Shown: positions 12,526 to 23,275 of the stretch, in pieces
How the letters are laid out: each line of letters starts with the position of its first letter
Position numbering within the stretch: position 1 is the first letter of the stretch
Source: Gordionus sp. m RMFG-2023
Taxonomy: Eukaryota; Nematomorpha; Gordioida; Chordodea; Parachordodidae
DNA length: 64,000 bases
NCBI RefSeq assembly: GCF_954871325.1
Contig: NC_088777.1
Location: 19,383,366 to 19,447,365 of the forward strand
Direction: 5' to 3'
Translations under genes and position numbers: made by a program
The notes under the pieces: model-generated
What the model was told of the DNA's origin: nothing
Database searches by the model: none
The model's input: the letters and a program-made list of their open reading frames with translations, nothing else

Positions 12526-13121
12526 AAACTTTTATCGCGAAACACTTTTTCGCGAAACTTTTATCGCGAATGTCGTTTATCGCGAATGTCGTTTATCGCG
12601 AATGGATTTTATAGCGAAACTTTTATCGCGAATCCATAATAGCGAATACTATTCCGCGAATGCAATATCGCGAAACAAATATCGCGAATTTTTTATAGCG
12701 AAACCTTTATCGCGAAACCTTTATAGCGAATACATTACCGCGAATACAATATAGCGAAACAAATATCGCGAATTTTTTATAGCGAAACTTTTATCGCGAA
12801 ACCTTTAATGCGAATACATTACCGCGAAACTTTTATCGCGAATCAATAATCGCGAAAATTTTATAGCGAAACTTTTATCGCGAAACATTTTAAGCGAATA
12901 CATTACCGCGAAACTTTTATCGCGAATCAATAATCGCGAAAATTTTATAGCGAAACCTTTATCGCGAAACCTTTAAAGCGAATACATTACCGCGAAACTT
13001 TAATCGCGAAAATTTTATAGCGAAATTATTATCGCGAAACCCAAATCCCAAAGACAATGTAGCGACAATTATTTCGCGAAACATATATCGCGAAGATATT
13101 ATAGAGAATTTAATATCGCGG
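12526..13121 (+). repeat. Left inverted arm: CGCGAA tandem array
   Basis: About 35 short units of the form (T)TATCGCGAA/TATAGCGAA, spaced roughly 15-18 bp apart, alternate between AAC and TNC endings. Higher-order units of about 100 bp recur, for example ACATTACCGCGAAACTTTTA repeated at 12820, 12900 and 12985. The mirror-image arm is at 22664-23246. The array is CpG-rich in a CpG-poor genome. The ORFs across it are by-products of its repeat structure. Confidence 0.9.
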
Positions 13122-13481
13122 TAATTGCTAATAATGACTAATTTATTTTGAATCATTTTTTTATAATTATATTATTTGAATAATATTTTTTTAATTCACA
13201 TAGTTTGTAATTTTCTTATAACCTTAAAAAATTTTTACAATGATTAATTAACTTGGTTTATGAAATTTGTTATTGAAATACACTTTTTTCGCTATCCTAT
13301 CCTTTCCTTCGAAGTTCTTATTTTATAATAATCGCGCACAAGGAACTCAGCTTTATCAATATATTAATCATTGAGTTTATTAGTTAAATCTTGATATTTA
13401 TTGGCGAAATTGATATCTGGGTAGCATTCCTATTTATTGTCTGATGACTTAATATTTATAAATTTATCAATCAATTTTGGC

Positions 13482-14110
13482 CAGGGTTAGCAAGTCAGTC
13501 AAATGACCAGTCAAATGACTAGATTTTGACGGGTCAATTGAACGGGAGAATATTTGACCTGGTCAAGTGGTCATATATTCTATAAGATCTGAATATAAAA
13601 ATATGTTTGAAAAAGAAAAAACGATATAAATACATGTGAAATGTGATCACAATGCTTATTGAGTTCCTAATATTAAGGAGAGCATTTTAATCATAGTGAA
13701 TTTAATGAAGTATGTAATATAATAAAAGAATTAGGCATACAAGGTGGTGATCAAAATATTTCAAGCTATATCATAAATTTCAGAAATAAAAGCGGCTTGT
13801 TTAATAGAAAATCATGGGGATAGCAGTAACTTCCATAAGAAACAATCAGATTTCAAACTCAAGCAGTGGAATTAGCTTTGACCACCATGGCCATTAAGAG
13901 AAGTGACATTACTAACAATTTCTTGATCTACTTCTTCTTCAGAAAGAAATTGGTCTATTTGTGTCAATAATCTTACTAAAACAGAAATCGATTGAAGATT
14001 TAGACAAAAAGAAAATTGATTAAAAAATATTAAAGAAAATGATGATATTCAATATAAAATAATATTTATTTGATTTTAACTATATTTGATCGGTCAAATG
14101 CACAACCGTG
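13482..14110. mobile_element. Non-autonomous hAT element inside the MULE
   Basis: A 629-bp segment is flanked by nearly identical 8-bp repeats, ATTTTGGC (13474-13481) and GTTTTGGC (14111-14118). Its ends begin CAGGGTTAGC and, on the minus strand, CACGGTTGTG, with further inverted matches of the GGTCAAATG kind. No open frame is seen. It sits between the left arm and the transposase gene of the MULE, so it is younger than that element. Confidence 0.6.
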
Positions 14111-14308
14111 GTTTTGGCAGTCACTATTCTTAAACAGTGTAGATGAATAAAGTCTACAACATTACTGTTTAGAATATCAATTTTGAATGGCAATTCAAAA
14201 ATAAATTACATCTAAGTGAAATAAGGGATTTCCCCAATTTAAAATATTTATTAATTTTATTATTTTCAATCTTTATAGATATCTTTTTATCTTTTCTGTT
14301 TATTTGAA

Positions 14309-14323
14309 GGGGGGGGGGGGGGG
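14309..14323 (+). repeat. Homopolymer G run (~15)
   Basis: The longest of about a dozen G or C runs in a window that is otherwise close to three quarters A+T. It lies between the 629-bp hAT insertion and the MULE transposase gene. Confidence 0.8.
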
Positions 14324-14606
14324 CGTGATAAAATTTTTAGTTTAATAACTCGGCATTAATTTAAATATAATATTTTGATATGGGTTCTTATTGAATCTTA
14401 AATAATTTTAAAATATAATAAAAAAAATAGCTACACTAAAAATTAACAAATAATTAATGACATATTTGATAAATTATAACTTAAAAAAAAAGTATTGCCG
14501 AAATTTAAAAAAAAAAATTTTCCCGTCTGGCTGGTGCCATTCCTTTGGTTATAAATTATAAATATTTTCGCCATTCTTTCCTCTTTATTTCGGAGTCTTA
14601 TAAAAT

Positions 14607-16194
14607 ATGTTATCAAGCAAAAATAAGGAGATCTTAACCTTTAAAAATTATTTGTTCCGCCTGGATAAAGTAGTCTCAGATACTAATTATTATAGATGTA
14701 TCAATCAGGATATTTTTAAATGTCCCGTACGACTCACAAAAAAAAATGGTAAGATAAAAGATAATAATGAAATACACAATCATCCAGAAAATCCAATCGA
14801 AATGGAAACCAAGAAAATAATCAATTCAATTAAAAATGAAGCTTTGAATAATACTATGGAAACTCCAAACTTTATTGTGGCGAAACACGTATCAAGTGAT
14901 TCTATATCAATGGCACTACCATCACCGAATCTTATGAAATGTAAAATTCACCGAACGCGGAGTTCAAACAGTTTTGCACCTCCGAATCCTAGCAGCCTTA
15001 TTGAGCTGGTAATTCCGCATGAATATTCAATTACGGATAAATATGAGGATTTCATACTTCATGATGATGGTCCGGTAAGATTTTCTATAAATTTTTTGAA
15101 CAAATATAACTAAATCCTTCATTTTTGTTGCGATAAGCTGCCCGATAAGAAACACTTTATTATAATTGCTTATTTATTTATCATGTGTGTCAGGTTCCCG
15201 ACCGTGTTATCATATTTGGAACAAGAAAAAATTTGGACTTCTTAGCTTCATGCGAACATTGGTTTTCTGATGGTACATTTAAATCGTCGCCACCTTTATT
15301 TATGCAAATTTATACAATTCATGGGATTAGAAATAATAATGTTTTACCTCTCATATATATATTGACCAATAGAAAGGATTATGAAACTTATAAAAGAATA
15401 TTTACTATTATAGGTGACAACTTAATATCAACTCCAAAAAAAATTATGACGGATTTTGAAATGGCCAGTGTAAAAGCTTTCAATGAAGTGTTTCCCAATT
15501 CGCAACACAAATGTTGCTATTTCCATTTTGGCCAATCCTTTTGGCGAAACATTCAAAAATATCCAGAAATATCGCATAAATATAAAACAGATGTAGAATT
15601 TAATATACAACTTAGAATGATGGTTTGTTTGGCGTTTGTGCCACCCTTAAATGTAGTTGAAACATTTGAATTACTAATAAACTCCGAATTTTATTCTAAT
15701 AATCAATTGTTACTTCAGCCTCTAATTGAAACTTTTGAAAAAGCTTATATTGGTAAAACGTTTGGAAGAGGCAGACTACCTGCTTTGTTTAATATTGAAC
15801 TCTGGAATTGTTACCAATCAACACTGAACGGGGAAGCGAAAACCAACAACGCGGTTGAAGGGTGGCATAGATGCTTCAGTTCCCTCCTAACAAGTTACCA
15901 TCCAAACATGTGGAAATTTATATCAAGTTATCTATATATCTATTATTTTAAAATGATTTAAAAAGTATAAAGATTTACTAATAAACTATATAATTTTTCC
16001 TAGGCTTAAACAAACAACAAGGGTTGACAGAGTTAAAAATTGCTCAATATAATTCTGGTGAAACACCCTCTACCCCGAGAAAAAAATATCGAAATCTACA
16101 TGCGAGAATAGTAACAATTGTTTCTGACTTCGAAAATCGATCAAGATTAGATTATCTTAAAGGAATCGCTATTAATATAACATTGAATGTTTAA
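14607..16194 (+). CDS. FLYWCH-MULE transposase, three exons, open
   Basis: DDE transposase expected to excise and integrate the surrounding foldback element. Exons 14607-15074, 15194-15926 and 16004-16194 join in frame (phases 0 and 1, GT-AG borders) to give 463 residues and a TAA stop. Residues 10-60 form a FLYWCH-type zinc finger (Cys31, Cys39, His57, His59). The catalytic motifs are HWFSDGTFK with Asp182, KKIMTDFEMA with Asp243, the CCYFHF zinc motif at 263-268, and NNAVEGWHRCF with Glu378. The C-terminal exon contains the family's LTELKIAQYNSG and RKKYRNL stretches. Domain order and length are normal, and no stop or frameshift lies inside the exons. The start is the first ATG before the FLYWCH block, 28 bp after a TTTCCTCTTTATTTCGG stretch. 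Splice sites are inferred from homology. Confidence 0.85.
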
Positions 16195-17598
16195 TTTTTT
16201 AAATTCTTATCTACAATAATAAAAATTTTGTTTGTTTTTATATAATAGTCTCAAAATTTTTATATTTTCATTATTTTTTTGTGGCAAAAATATAGGATAC
16301 TTTGGTATAAAATTTAGCTGGTTACTTAAGACTCATTCATCAAGATATAGATTTTATGAGGGTATTTACAAATTCTTTTATATGTGTGTGACACATTCTT
16401 TATCTACCACATCAATCCCACGATTAATATTTCAAAAATAACTACCTTTCGTCATGCATTATAAAATTATTTTAAAATTCATATTCCTAGCCCTTGAGTC
16501 ATATAGTTGTTTCCCCTTACAAATATGATCATTTTTGATGAGCAACATTATTAGAAAAGTACTATTAAAATAATACTCAAGTATTACACTAAAGGGCAAA
16601 GTTTAAAACGAGGATTACATTTTCCTTTTATTTATTAAAGCATATAAATTTATATCGGGGTGTTTTTGTCAGATTTTTTTCCCATGGTTATTTTTAACCA
16701 GTCTTTGTTCAAATCAGTGATTCTTTTAAAAATTTACACTTCAGTTATATATTTAACAAACAAACCTATTGGTTTAGACGATATGTTATGACAATGCTCT
16801 ACTTTCATATTCAATAAAAAAAAAATTATTTTTTAAATAAATGATATCAACCCTCTCAAAACTTTTAACCTCCTGCCAAATATAAATAATTTTAAAAAAA
16901 AATACCTTTCACCACTTTCCAATTTTTCAAATAATGATAATTATTTCATAACTAACTATCCCCCCTCTAATTTCAATGATGCTCCTCCAATGAGTTCGCA
17001 GTTCAAGTTACGATATTGACCTTGCTATAAAAATTTGGGAAAAAATTGGTTGTATTAATTTTGTTATATAGCTTTAAAATTCCTTAAGGTTATTAATTAT
17101 TTAAATATTGGAATTTGGTTAAATTTTTTTAATATACTATATTTTCATTTGATTTGATAACAATGTAAGCTTGGGTGGCTTCATGTCATGTCATGAATAA
17201 TAAAATTAAAATACATCATTTTTTTTGGTTATATTTTTTAAAAATTATTTTCTAAATTTTTTTTATTAATAGCTCAACCTATTCGCGGCTTGATGAAAAT
17301 AATTAGCTATCCTAATTGATTTTACCATAACCAATCCATCTCATTTTGATATAACATTTTCCAAAGTTGCCGCAAGTTATGTCATCTGTCGGAAAAGTTT
17401 CCAAGCTTAATTTTCTTTTGTATAAAATATCGAGTTAGCCTTTTATCTTTATCCTCATATTTTGAAATAAGGAAAAAAGTTGATTTTATAAATAATGATA
17501 ATTTCATTTAATTTTTTTATTATAATTGCTTTCTTTAGATTCTTTGTTCAATCTAAATTTGATAATTTTTAAAATTCTAATAACTTTTGGTTCATACT
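16195..17598. other. MULE interior, no gene seen
   Basis: AT-rich filler between the transposase stop and the hAT insertion. The open stretch at 16232-16441 resembles nothing known, and no second element-encoded gene is visible. Confidence 0.5.
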
Positions 17599-20270
17599 CA
17601 GGGTTGCCAGGTCAAAATTTTCAAATTGAGGGAGATGTGGGAGAAACATGAAAATTGCGGTAGAAATATAAAAATTGCTAAAAAAAAATTTTTTGCGGGC
17701 GGCCTTCGGCCGGGATTTTGAATTGATTTAATTATCCGCCTATTATTTTTTATAATTAGTTATATAAATACAAAGTCGGTAACTATTTTTCAAAATACAA
17801 TAAAATCTTGATTTATTAAATTATATTAATTTATAAAAAAAACCAACGATCTTTTTTAAATATAAAAAACGATTTTAATTTTACAATTAAAAATATATTT
17901 TATGCGAATGTCCCTCAAAACGACCTCAATTGGAAATCTACCGTGTGTGTGTATAACATTATAGGGATAGGCGCTTAATTATCAAGTATCACGTTTAAAT
18001 ACATAATAAGGTACTCCAAAATAAGATATAATACAGATGCAACTACAGTTGCGGCAATTGTACTTATCTTGTAGTACAACATTCACAGAGATACTTATCA
18101 TCACAATGTTGGTAGAATCTTTTTTCCATAATATTTAACGACTCTAATATAAATGAAAATTATACTTGTAGAACAAATGAGCAAGGCTATCATTAATGTT
18201 TTAAGACCTAAATCCAGGAGGTCAATTTTTGACGATTTGAAAGATGGGCATATATATGCAATTCTAACAGATGCATCTAAAGGGATTTCCCTTGATCTTC
18301 CGCTATTTCAACAAAATTAAGGTCATTTCAATAAAACTATTAAATTTTTTCCCCTCAAATAGTGAAAAATCCAAAGACATAGCTAACCATATAATATCAG
18401 ATTCGAGATGATCAATAAATTGCATGTCAGCTTTCTGATCTGTTAATGCCTCAGTGAATTTGGAAAAAACAGAGTGTATTTACAGAAGCGAGTCTACACA
18501 ATGTTGGTTGAGATATGTTCCTAATATCGGCCATCGATAGAATTTTAAAATTTTATAAACCTTTAAAAATTATTTCTTATCTTCAGGCTAAAAATGCGCT
18601 CGGATGAGTAGAATGAGGTAAGGAGAAGTTTTGGCGAATCATAAAAAATAGAGAGAATTAAAATCTTTTCAAATAAGACATCAATGTCTTTCGGTATTTT
18701 TAATATATTTATTAAATTACAAAAACCTTAATTGATGGTTTCTGTTCCAAGGTCACAATATTTATACAATTGTAAATAGAGTTATTAAAATCAAATTTTG
18801 ATTGTAAATATTCTAAAATTGTCTGAATAAAAATATCTGCATTATTTAAATATGTATTAATTAGAGTATTATTTGAACATTTTAATATAATATTTTTAGC
18901 AATAGCGCCATAAAATTTATTTTCAATTTTTAAATATAGAGATGAACAGAGCTGTAGCATAATTTTGTGAATCATTTTTAATAAAGAATATTCTGATTGC
19001 AACTGAATATTAACTGCATGCAGTAGATTTCCTACATGTGAAAAGAATCCCAAATATACTTCTGCCATTTCATATTAGAAAATTTTTTTCAAATTTTAGG
19101 ACAGCCTTTAAAATCTTTATTTAAGAAGTATTTTTTTAAGGGTTTGTAAAATTTTAAAATTCTATCGATGGCAGGTATTAATGACAACCACCTGATAGGT
19201 ATATATCGCAACAACTCACACCATTCCAAGTCAGACCACTTCACCAACTCTTTTAATTCATTAACTCTTTTAGTTGAACTAAATTTGTTAAAATATTTCA
19301 TCACAATTATTTCGACATCCACAGACAGTACATTCATTGCCTTCTTGCAAGAACTATGTAGTATATATGGCATATACAGCCAATTGGTAATAATTCATTT
19401 GTGCTGCCTCAATTCGGTACTTTAGTTTTGGCCCAAATTTACAGAGGCCTTATCAGAGCAGAAAGCTGGCATGCAAATCATTGATAACCTTGAATCAGCT
19501 ATATTTGCCCTTATGTGGCTAGCTACATCGTTGGATTTTTCACATTTGAGGACTTTTTTTTAACAGTTTTATTGAAATGTTCTTATTCTTGTTGAAATTG
19601 CAAAGGATCGAGGGAAATGTTTTAATATTTCCATTATTAGATACATTTGTTAGAATTGCATATGGATGCCCATCTTTCAAATCGTCTAGAATTGACCTCT
19701 AGGATTCAGGTACCAAAACATTGTGATAGCCTTGCTCATTTTTATTGCCACAAGTAAGGTTTGCACTTATATTGGAGTCGTTAAATATCATGAGAAAAAG
19801 ATTCTACCCACATTGTAATGATATATATAGAGCTCTGTGAATGTTGAACTACATAATAGATGTATACGATTTCCGCAAATATAGTTTCATTTTGCGAATA
19901 TTTTTGTATTGCAATCGATGTTGATATACTCCCCTGTACTGACTAATATTAATGAAATAATGTTGATTTATTATTGGATAAAAATAAAACAGGATAGAAA
20001 GAAATTTACAAACTAGACATGTTTTTCGAATAAATATTTAAAATTTAATTTAAAAATATAAATAAAAATAATCAATTAATGTCTCAAAATTATTATTTAC
20101 ATATTAAAAACGTTTAAAATACTTTTTTTTAAAAATCGCGGGAGAAATTAAATTGCGGTAGATTTTTGCGGGAGATTTCCAATTGCCGTAGTTTTGCGGG
20201 AGAGAGATATTTGCGTGTAAACTAAAAAATTGCGGGAGTCCCGCTGATGGGGAGAGACATGGCAACCCTG
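17599..20270. mobile_element. hAT element inside the MULE, with inverted internal duplication
   Basis: The element is bounded by exact 8-bp duplications, TTCATACT (17591-17598 and 20271-20278), and by terminal inverted repeats CAGGGTTGCCA...TGGCAACCCTG. TTGCGGGAG/TTGCGGTAG motifs recur near both ends, as hAT transposases usually bind multiple subterminal sites. The right half carries minus-strand hAT transposase. The left half (about 18050-18600) contains a diverged copy of the same coding region in the opposite orientation, so the element is a partial head-to-head dimer. It is defective in coding but has well-kept ends. Confidence 0.9.
18712..19373 (-). pseudogene. hAT transposase fragments (minus-strand copy)
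   Basis: Two adjacent open stretches, 19373-19089 and 19068-18712, read as consecutive pieces of a hAT-like transposase of the kind also found fused in ZMYM-type proteins. The first contains RYIPIRWLSLIPAIDRILK, the second AEVYLGFFSHVGNLLHAVN. They are separated by a short frame break. Upstream coding remnants continue to about 19870 with further stops. The region 18480-18600 on the plus strand repeats the RYIPIRW segment in inverse orientation. The N-terminal zinc finger and the dimerisation domain were not found, so the copy cannot make a whole transposase. Confidence 0.7.
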
Positions 20271-20389
20271 TTCATACTTAAAGGTTGCTACTGTCTATTT
20301 CTCTTATTAAAATTAGTTTTTGTTTATTGACTAGAAAAACGGATTGATGGAATAGTAAGTACTAATCTGGCATTTCTATGGTATGAGCT

Positions 20390-20980
20390 CACCCAAAAAT
20401 ATTTGTTTTTTTTCGCATGTTGCCAATCGTGGCAATTTTATCTTATTTTGTCGAAAAACTATCTAATGAATTGAATAATCAATGTAATAAATTTCAATTA
20501 TTGATTTAAGTTCCAGATTAAATGCTTCCAGAAATTTGGTTGGTTTTACGCTTTAATGGGAGATATAGATTTTATTTCTCTTATAGTACGATTACCTTTT
20601 TGTGTGTGAAAAAAATGACTGAAGAATTAATAAATATTAGCGCAAACCAGCTATTTTCCATTCTATCAATAATGCCAAATTAGGCAATTTTTCTTATTTT
20701 GCTAATAAACTTTTTCTTTATACTGTCTCTTAAACGAATTAAATTATAATTAATACGGAACATCGATAAAATTTTCTGAATAAATTATTTCCGTCGCTTA
20801 AATCATAGATTTGCCAAAATTTTGTTACTAATAGTTTTTTCCTTTTACGAGCTACTATACTCGTTTAAATACTCAATTGGTACAAATAAAGCAAGAAATA
20901 ATGATATAATTTACAATTAGTTCGTAGAACTATTCAGCCGCCAAATTTAACGGCGCTGATATTAAAATATATAAATCTTG
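20390..20980 (-). repeat. Dispersed repeat block in MULE interior
   Basis: Inverse-strand relatives of the 10230-11000 tandem unit (for example TTTTACGCTTTAATGG matching the AAGCGTAAAG word), followed by a relative of 7740-7960. The presence of the same repeat inside and outside the MULE means either the MULE captured it or it inserted independently. Confidence 0.5.
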
Positions 20981-22663
20981 TTTATTCCTCTGTGATACAC
21001 AAGTTGAAGCATATAAAGAAGTTACTCAGAATTATCAAACTATTATGGTAATTATAGATATAAATAGCTTAAACCTTTGATTTTGAATGATACGATCAAG
21101 TTAGAATATTTAGAAAGAATTAAATAAAAATGTAAATATAAGCCTAAAAAATATCTAAAAATTTATTTTTAATTCTACATTCAAATGCTGGCTCAGAAAT
21201 GAGTTTAATTAATATGATTAGGCGAAAAAATTTTTCTTCGGTCTCATTTGATTTATTAGAGGCCGAATTAATGATAAAGCAGAATTTTGATATGAATTGC
21301 GAAGAGTTAAAATTTTCATATATAATAAACTTTTAAATAAAATAAATTCCTTCCGATAAATATGTAGATTTGGATCTAATTTTTATATATTTTGACTTTA
21401 TATTCAAATTCAAAATTTGTAAATTATAATTTGAAAAAAATTATTCACCAATATTAATATATAAAAGGATTGCATTTGTGGCGCTTTCCCGCTTTTTATC
21501 CTTTAGTCATTAAAAATCCCACCTCACTCTTAGAATATGGGAGGTATGGCCGGGCCTAAAAATTTTTGCAATTTACAAAATGAATGAGAAAATTGAATAA
21601 TACACCTATTTAATATAATTAAAATATAGCCACTTTTTATAATTATTTTTTATTATCCTTCATTTATATATTCCTCTCAAAATTTAGAAAATGTTTTTAT
21701 CAACCCCCCCCCCACCCTTGTCGTGGTAAAATATGTAAAAGTAAATAAATAAACACTTAACCCATTTTGCCCTGATTTCGCGATATTGGAATATCTTTAT
21801 TTTCTTGATTTGGATTTTCTATTTATTTTCAAAAAACCCTGATTTTTTTAATTCCATTTTATTAGAAAAAATGAGTAAAAGTGCTTACAAATTGAGTAGA
21901 AGCGTTTAGCGATGTTTTCACAAATACGCTATATTGAACTGGTATTATTTTAAAAAATGATGAAAACTATTTTACGTTTTTTAATTTTTTTTTTATATTG
22001 TTTAGTTTGACTTGTGAAATCAGCAAAAATAAAAAACTAAAATAATTGAAGATCTAATGATTTATTTCCAAAATTTATTCTTCATAAATATTACAAATTT
22101 ATGTAATCTAGAATATTTTGAATTTTTTTTTGATTAATCATAACTTTGCAGTTATTTCTATTTATTAAAATGCGAATAGAAGAAAAAGGAAAGGTCATAA
22201 TATTCAAATGAATTAGTTACTATTATATCAAAGTTATATCGATGTGCATTATCTCAAAATTGTAATTAGGAGGCATTAATTATCAGTAAAATTTTCTATA
22301 ATTAAAATAATCTGAGAAAATCAATAAAAAATTCTTAGCTTTCAGTATATTTTTTTTATCTAGATTAGAAATAAAGTATTACTTTAAATGACATAAAGCA
22401 CACTTTTAAATTTTATGTTGGGGGGGGGTTAACTTATTCTGCTAAAAACTTAACCCAAAATGTCCGCTCCATACTTACAACCATGAGTGAGTGAGACCAG
22501 GAAGACTAATATATTTTCTATCACATCAGATAGAGGTTACATGCTTATTAAATAAACAATAAATAATAAAATAATCTTAAAACATTAGCGTTTATGATTT
22601 AAGAAACTTCAGTTGGTAAATTGATATTGAATATATCGATTTCACTTAAAATGAATTCACAAT
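20981..22663. other. MULE interior, no gene seen
   Basis: AT-rich sequence with a C-run (21704-21713) and a G-run (about 22420-22428). No coding frame, hairpin or target duplication was identified. Confidence 0.45.
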
Positions 22664-23246
22664 TTTCGCGGTCATGCGCTCGTTATAATAATTTCGCGCA
22701 AATACATTCGCGGTAGAAAATTCGCTATAAATGGTTTGCGATTAAAGTTTCGCTATAACGAGTTCGCGATCAAAGTTTCGCTAAAATGTATTCGCGGTTT
22801 AGGTTTCGCGGAAATAAATTCGCGATAATGAGTTCGCGATCAAAGTTTCGCCAAAATGTATTCGCTATAAAGTATTCGCGGTTAAAGTTTCGCGAAAATA
22901 AATTCGCTATAAAGTATTCGCGGTTAAAGTTTCGCGAAAATAAATTCGCTATAAAGAGTTCGCGATAAAAGTTTCGCTAAAATGTATTCGCTATAAAGTA
23001 TTCGCGGTTACGGTTTCGCGGAAATAAATTCGCTATAACGAGTTCGCGATCAAAGTTTCGCTATAATGTATTCGCTATAAAGTATTCGCGGTCATGGTTT
23101 CGCGGAAATAAATTCGCGATAATAAGTTCGCGATATTGTCTTCGCTATAAAAGTTTCGCGGAATTGGTTTCGCGATATTGCCTTCGCTATAAAATTCCTT
23201 CGCGATAAACGACATTCGCGATAAACGACATTCGCGATAAAAGTTT
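22664..23246 (-). repeat. Right inverted arm: CGCGAA tandem array
   Basis: The mirror image of the left arm. Read on the minus strand it again gives TATCGCGAA/TATAGCGAA units, and its outermost part (ATTCGCGATAAACGACATTCG repeated) matches the outermost part of the left arm closely. Both arms have the same order of sub-blocks near the ends and diverge inward. A direct duplication of ~80 bp is visible at about 22860-22960. Confidence 0.9.
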
Positions 23247-23275
23247 CGCTGAATTGACCTGATACGGTTAAAACG

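Larger units (their letters stand above)
12506..23266. mobile_element. Foldback MULE transposon, 10.76 kb, with insertions
   Basis: The element is bounded by exact 9-bp target duplications, GTTAAAACG at 12497-12505 and 23267-23275. The outermost 20 bp of the two ends match at 16 positions as inverted repeats (GGTTCCATGTCAATTCAGCG versus CGTATCAGGTCAATTCAGCG). Inside these come ~0.6-kb arms of tandem CGCGAA motifs in opposite orientation (12526-13121 and 22664-23246). Between the arms lie a spliced FLYWCH/MULE transposase gene (14607-16194) and two hAT-type insertions. Nine-base duplications are characteristic of Mutator-like elements. Removing the insertions leaves about 7.4 kb. The exact target duplication and open transposase suggest a fairly recent insertion. 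Confidence 0.9.

Noticed and set aside
12473-12754. Arrays of CGCGAA resemble a CRISPR array or a repeat protein gene (also 12959-13156 and 22786-22968)
   Set aside because: Spacing is about 15-18 bp with no unique spacers, the two arrays are inverted arms of one transposon, and the genome is eukaryotic. The open frames follow from the repeat lacking stop codons in one frame.
15428-15610. Minus-strand open frame of 60 codons
   Set aside because: Antisense shadow of the MULE transposase catalytic exon.
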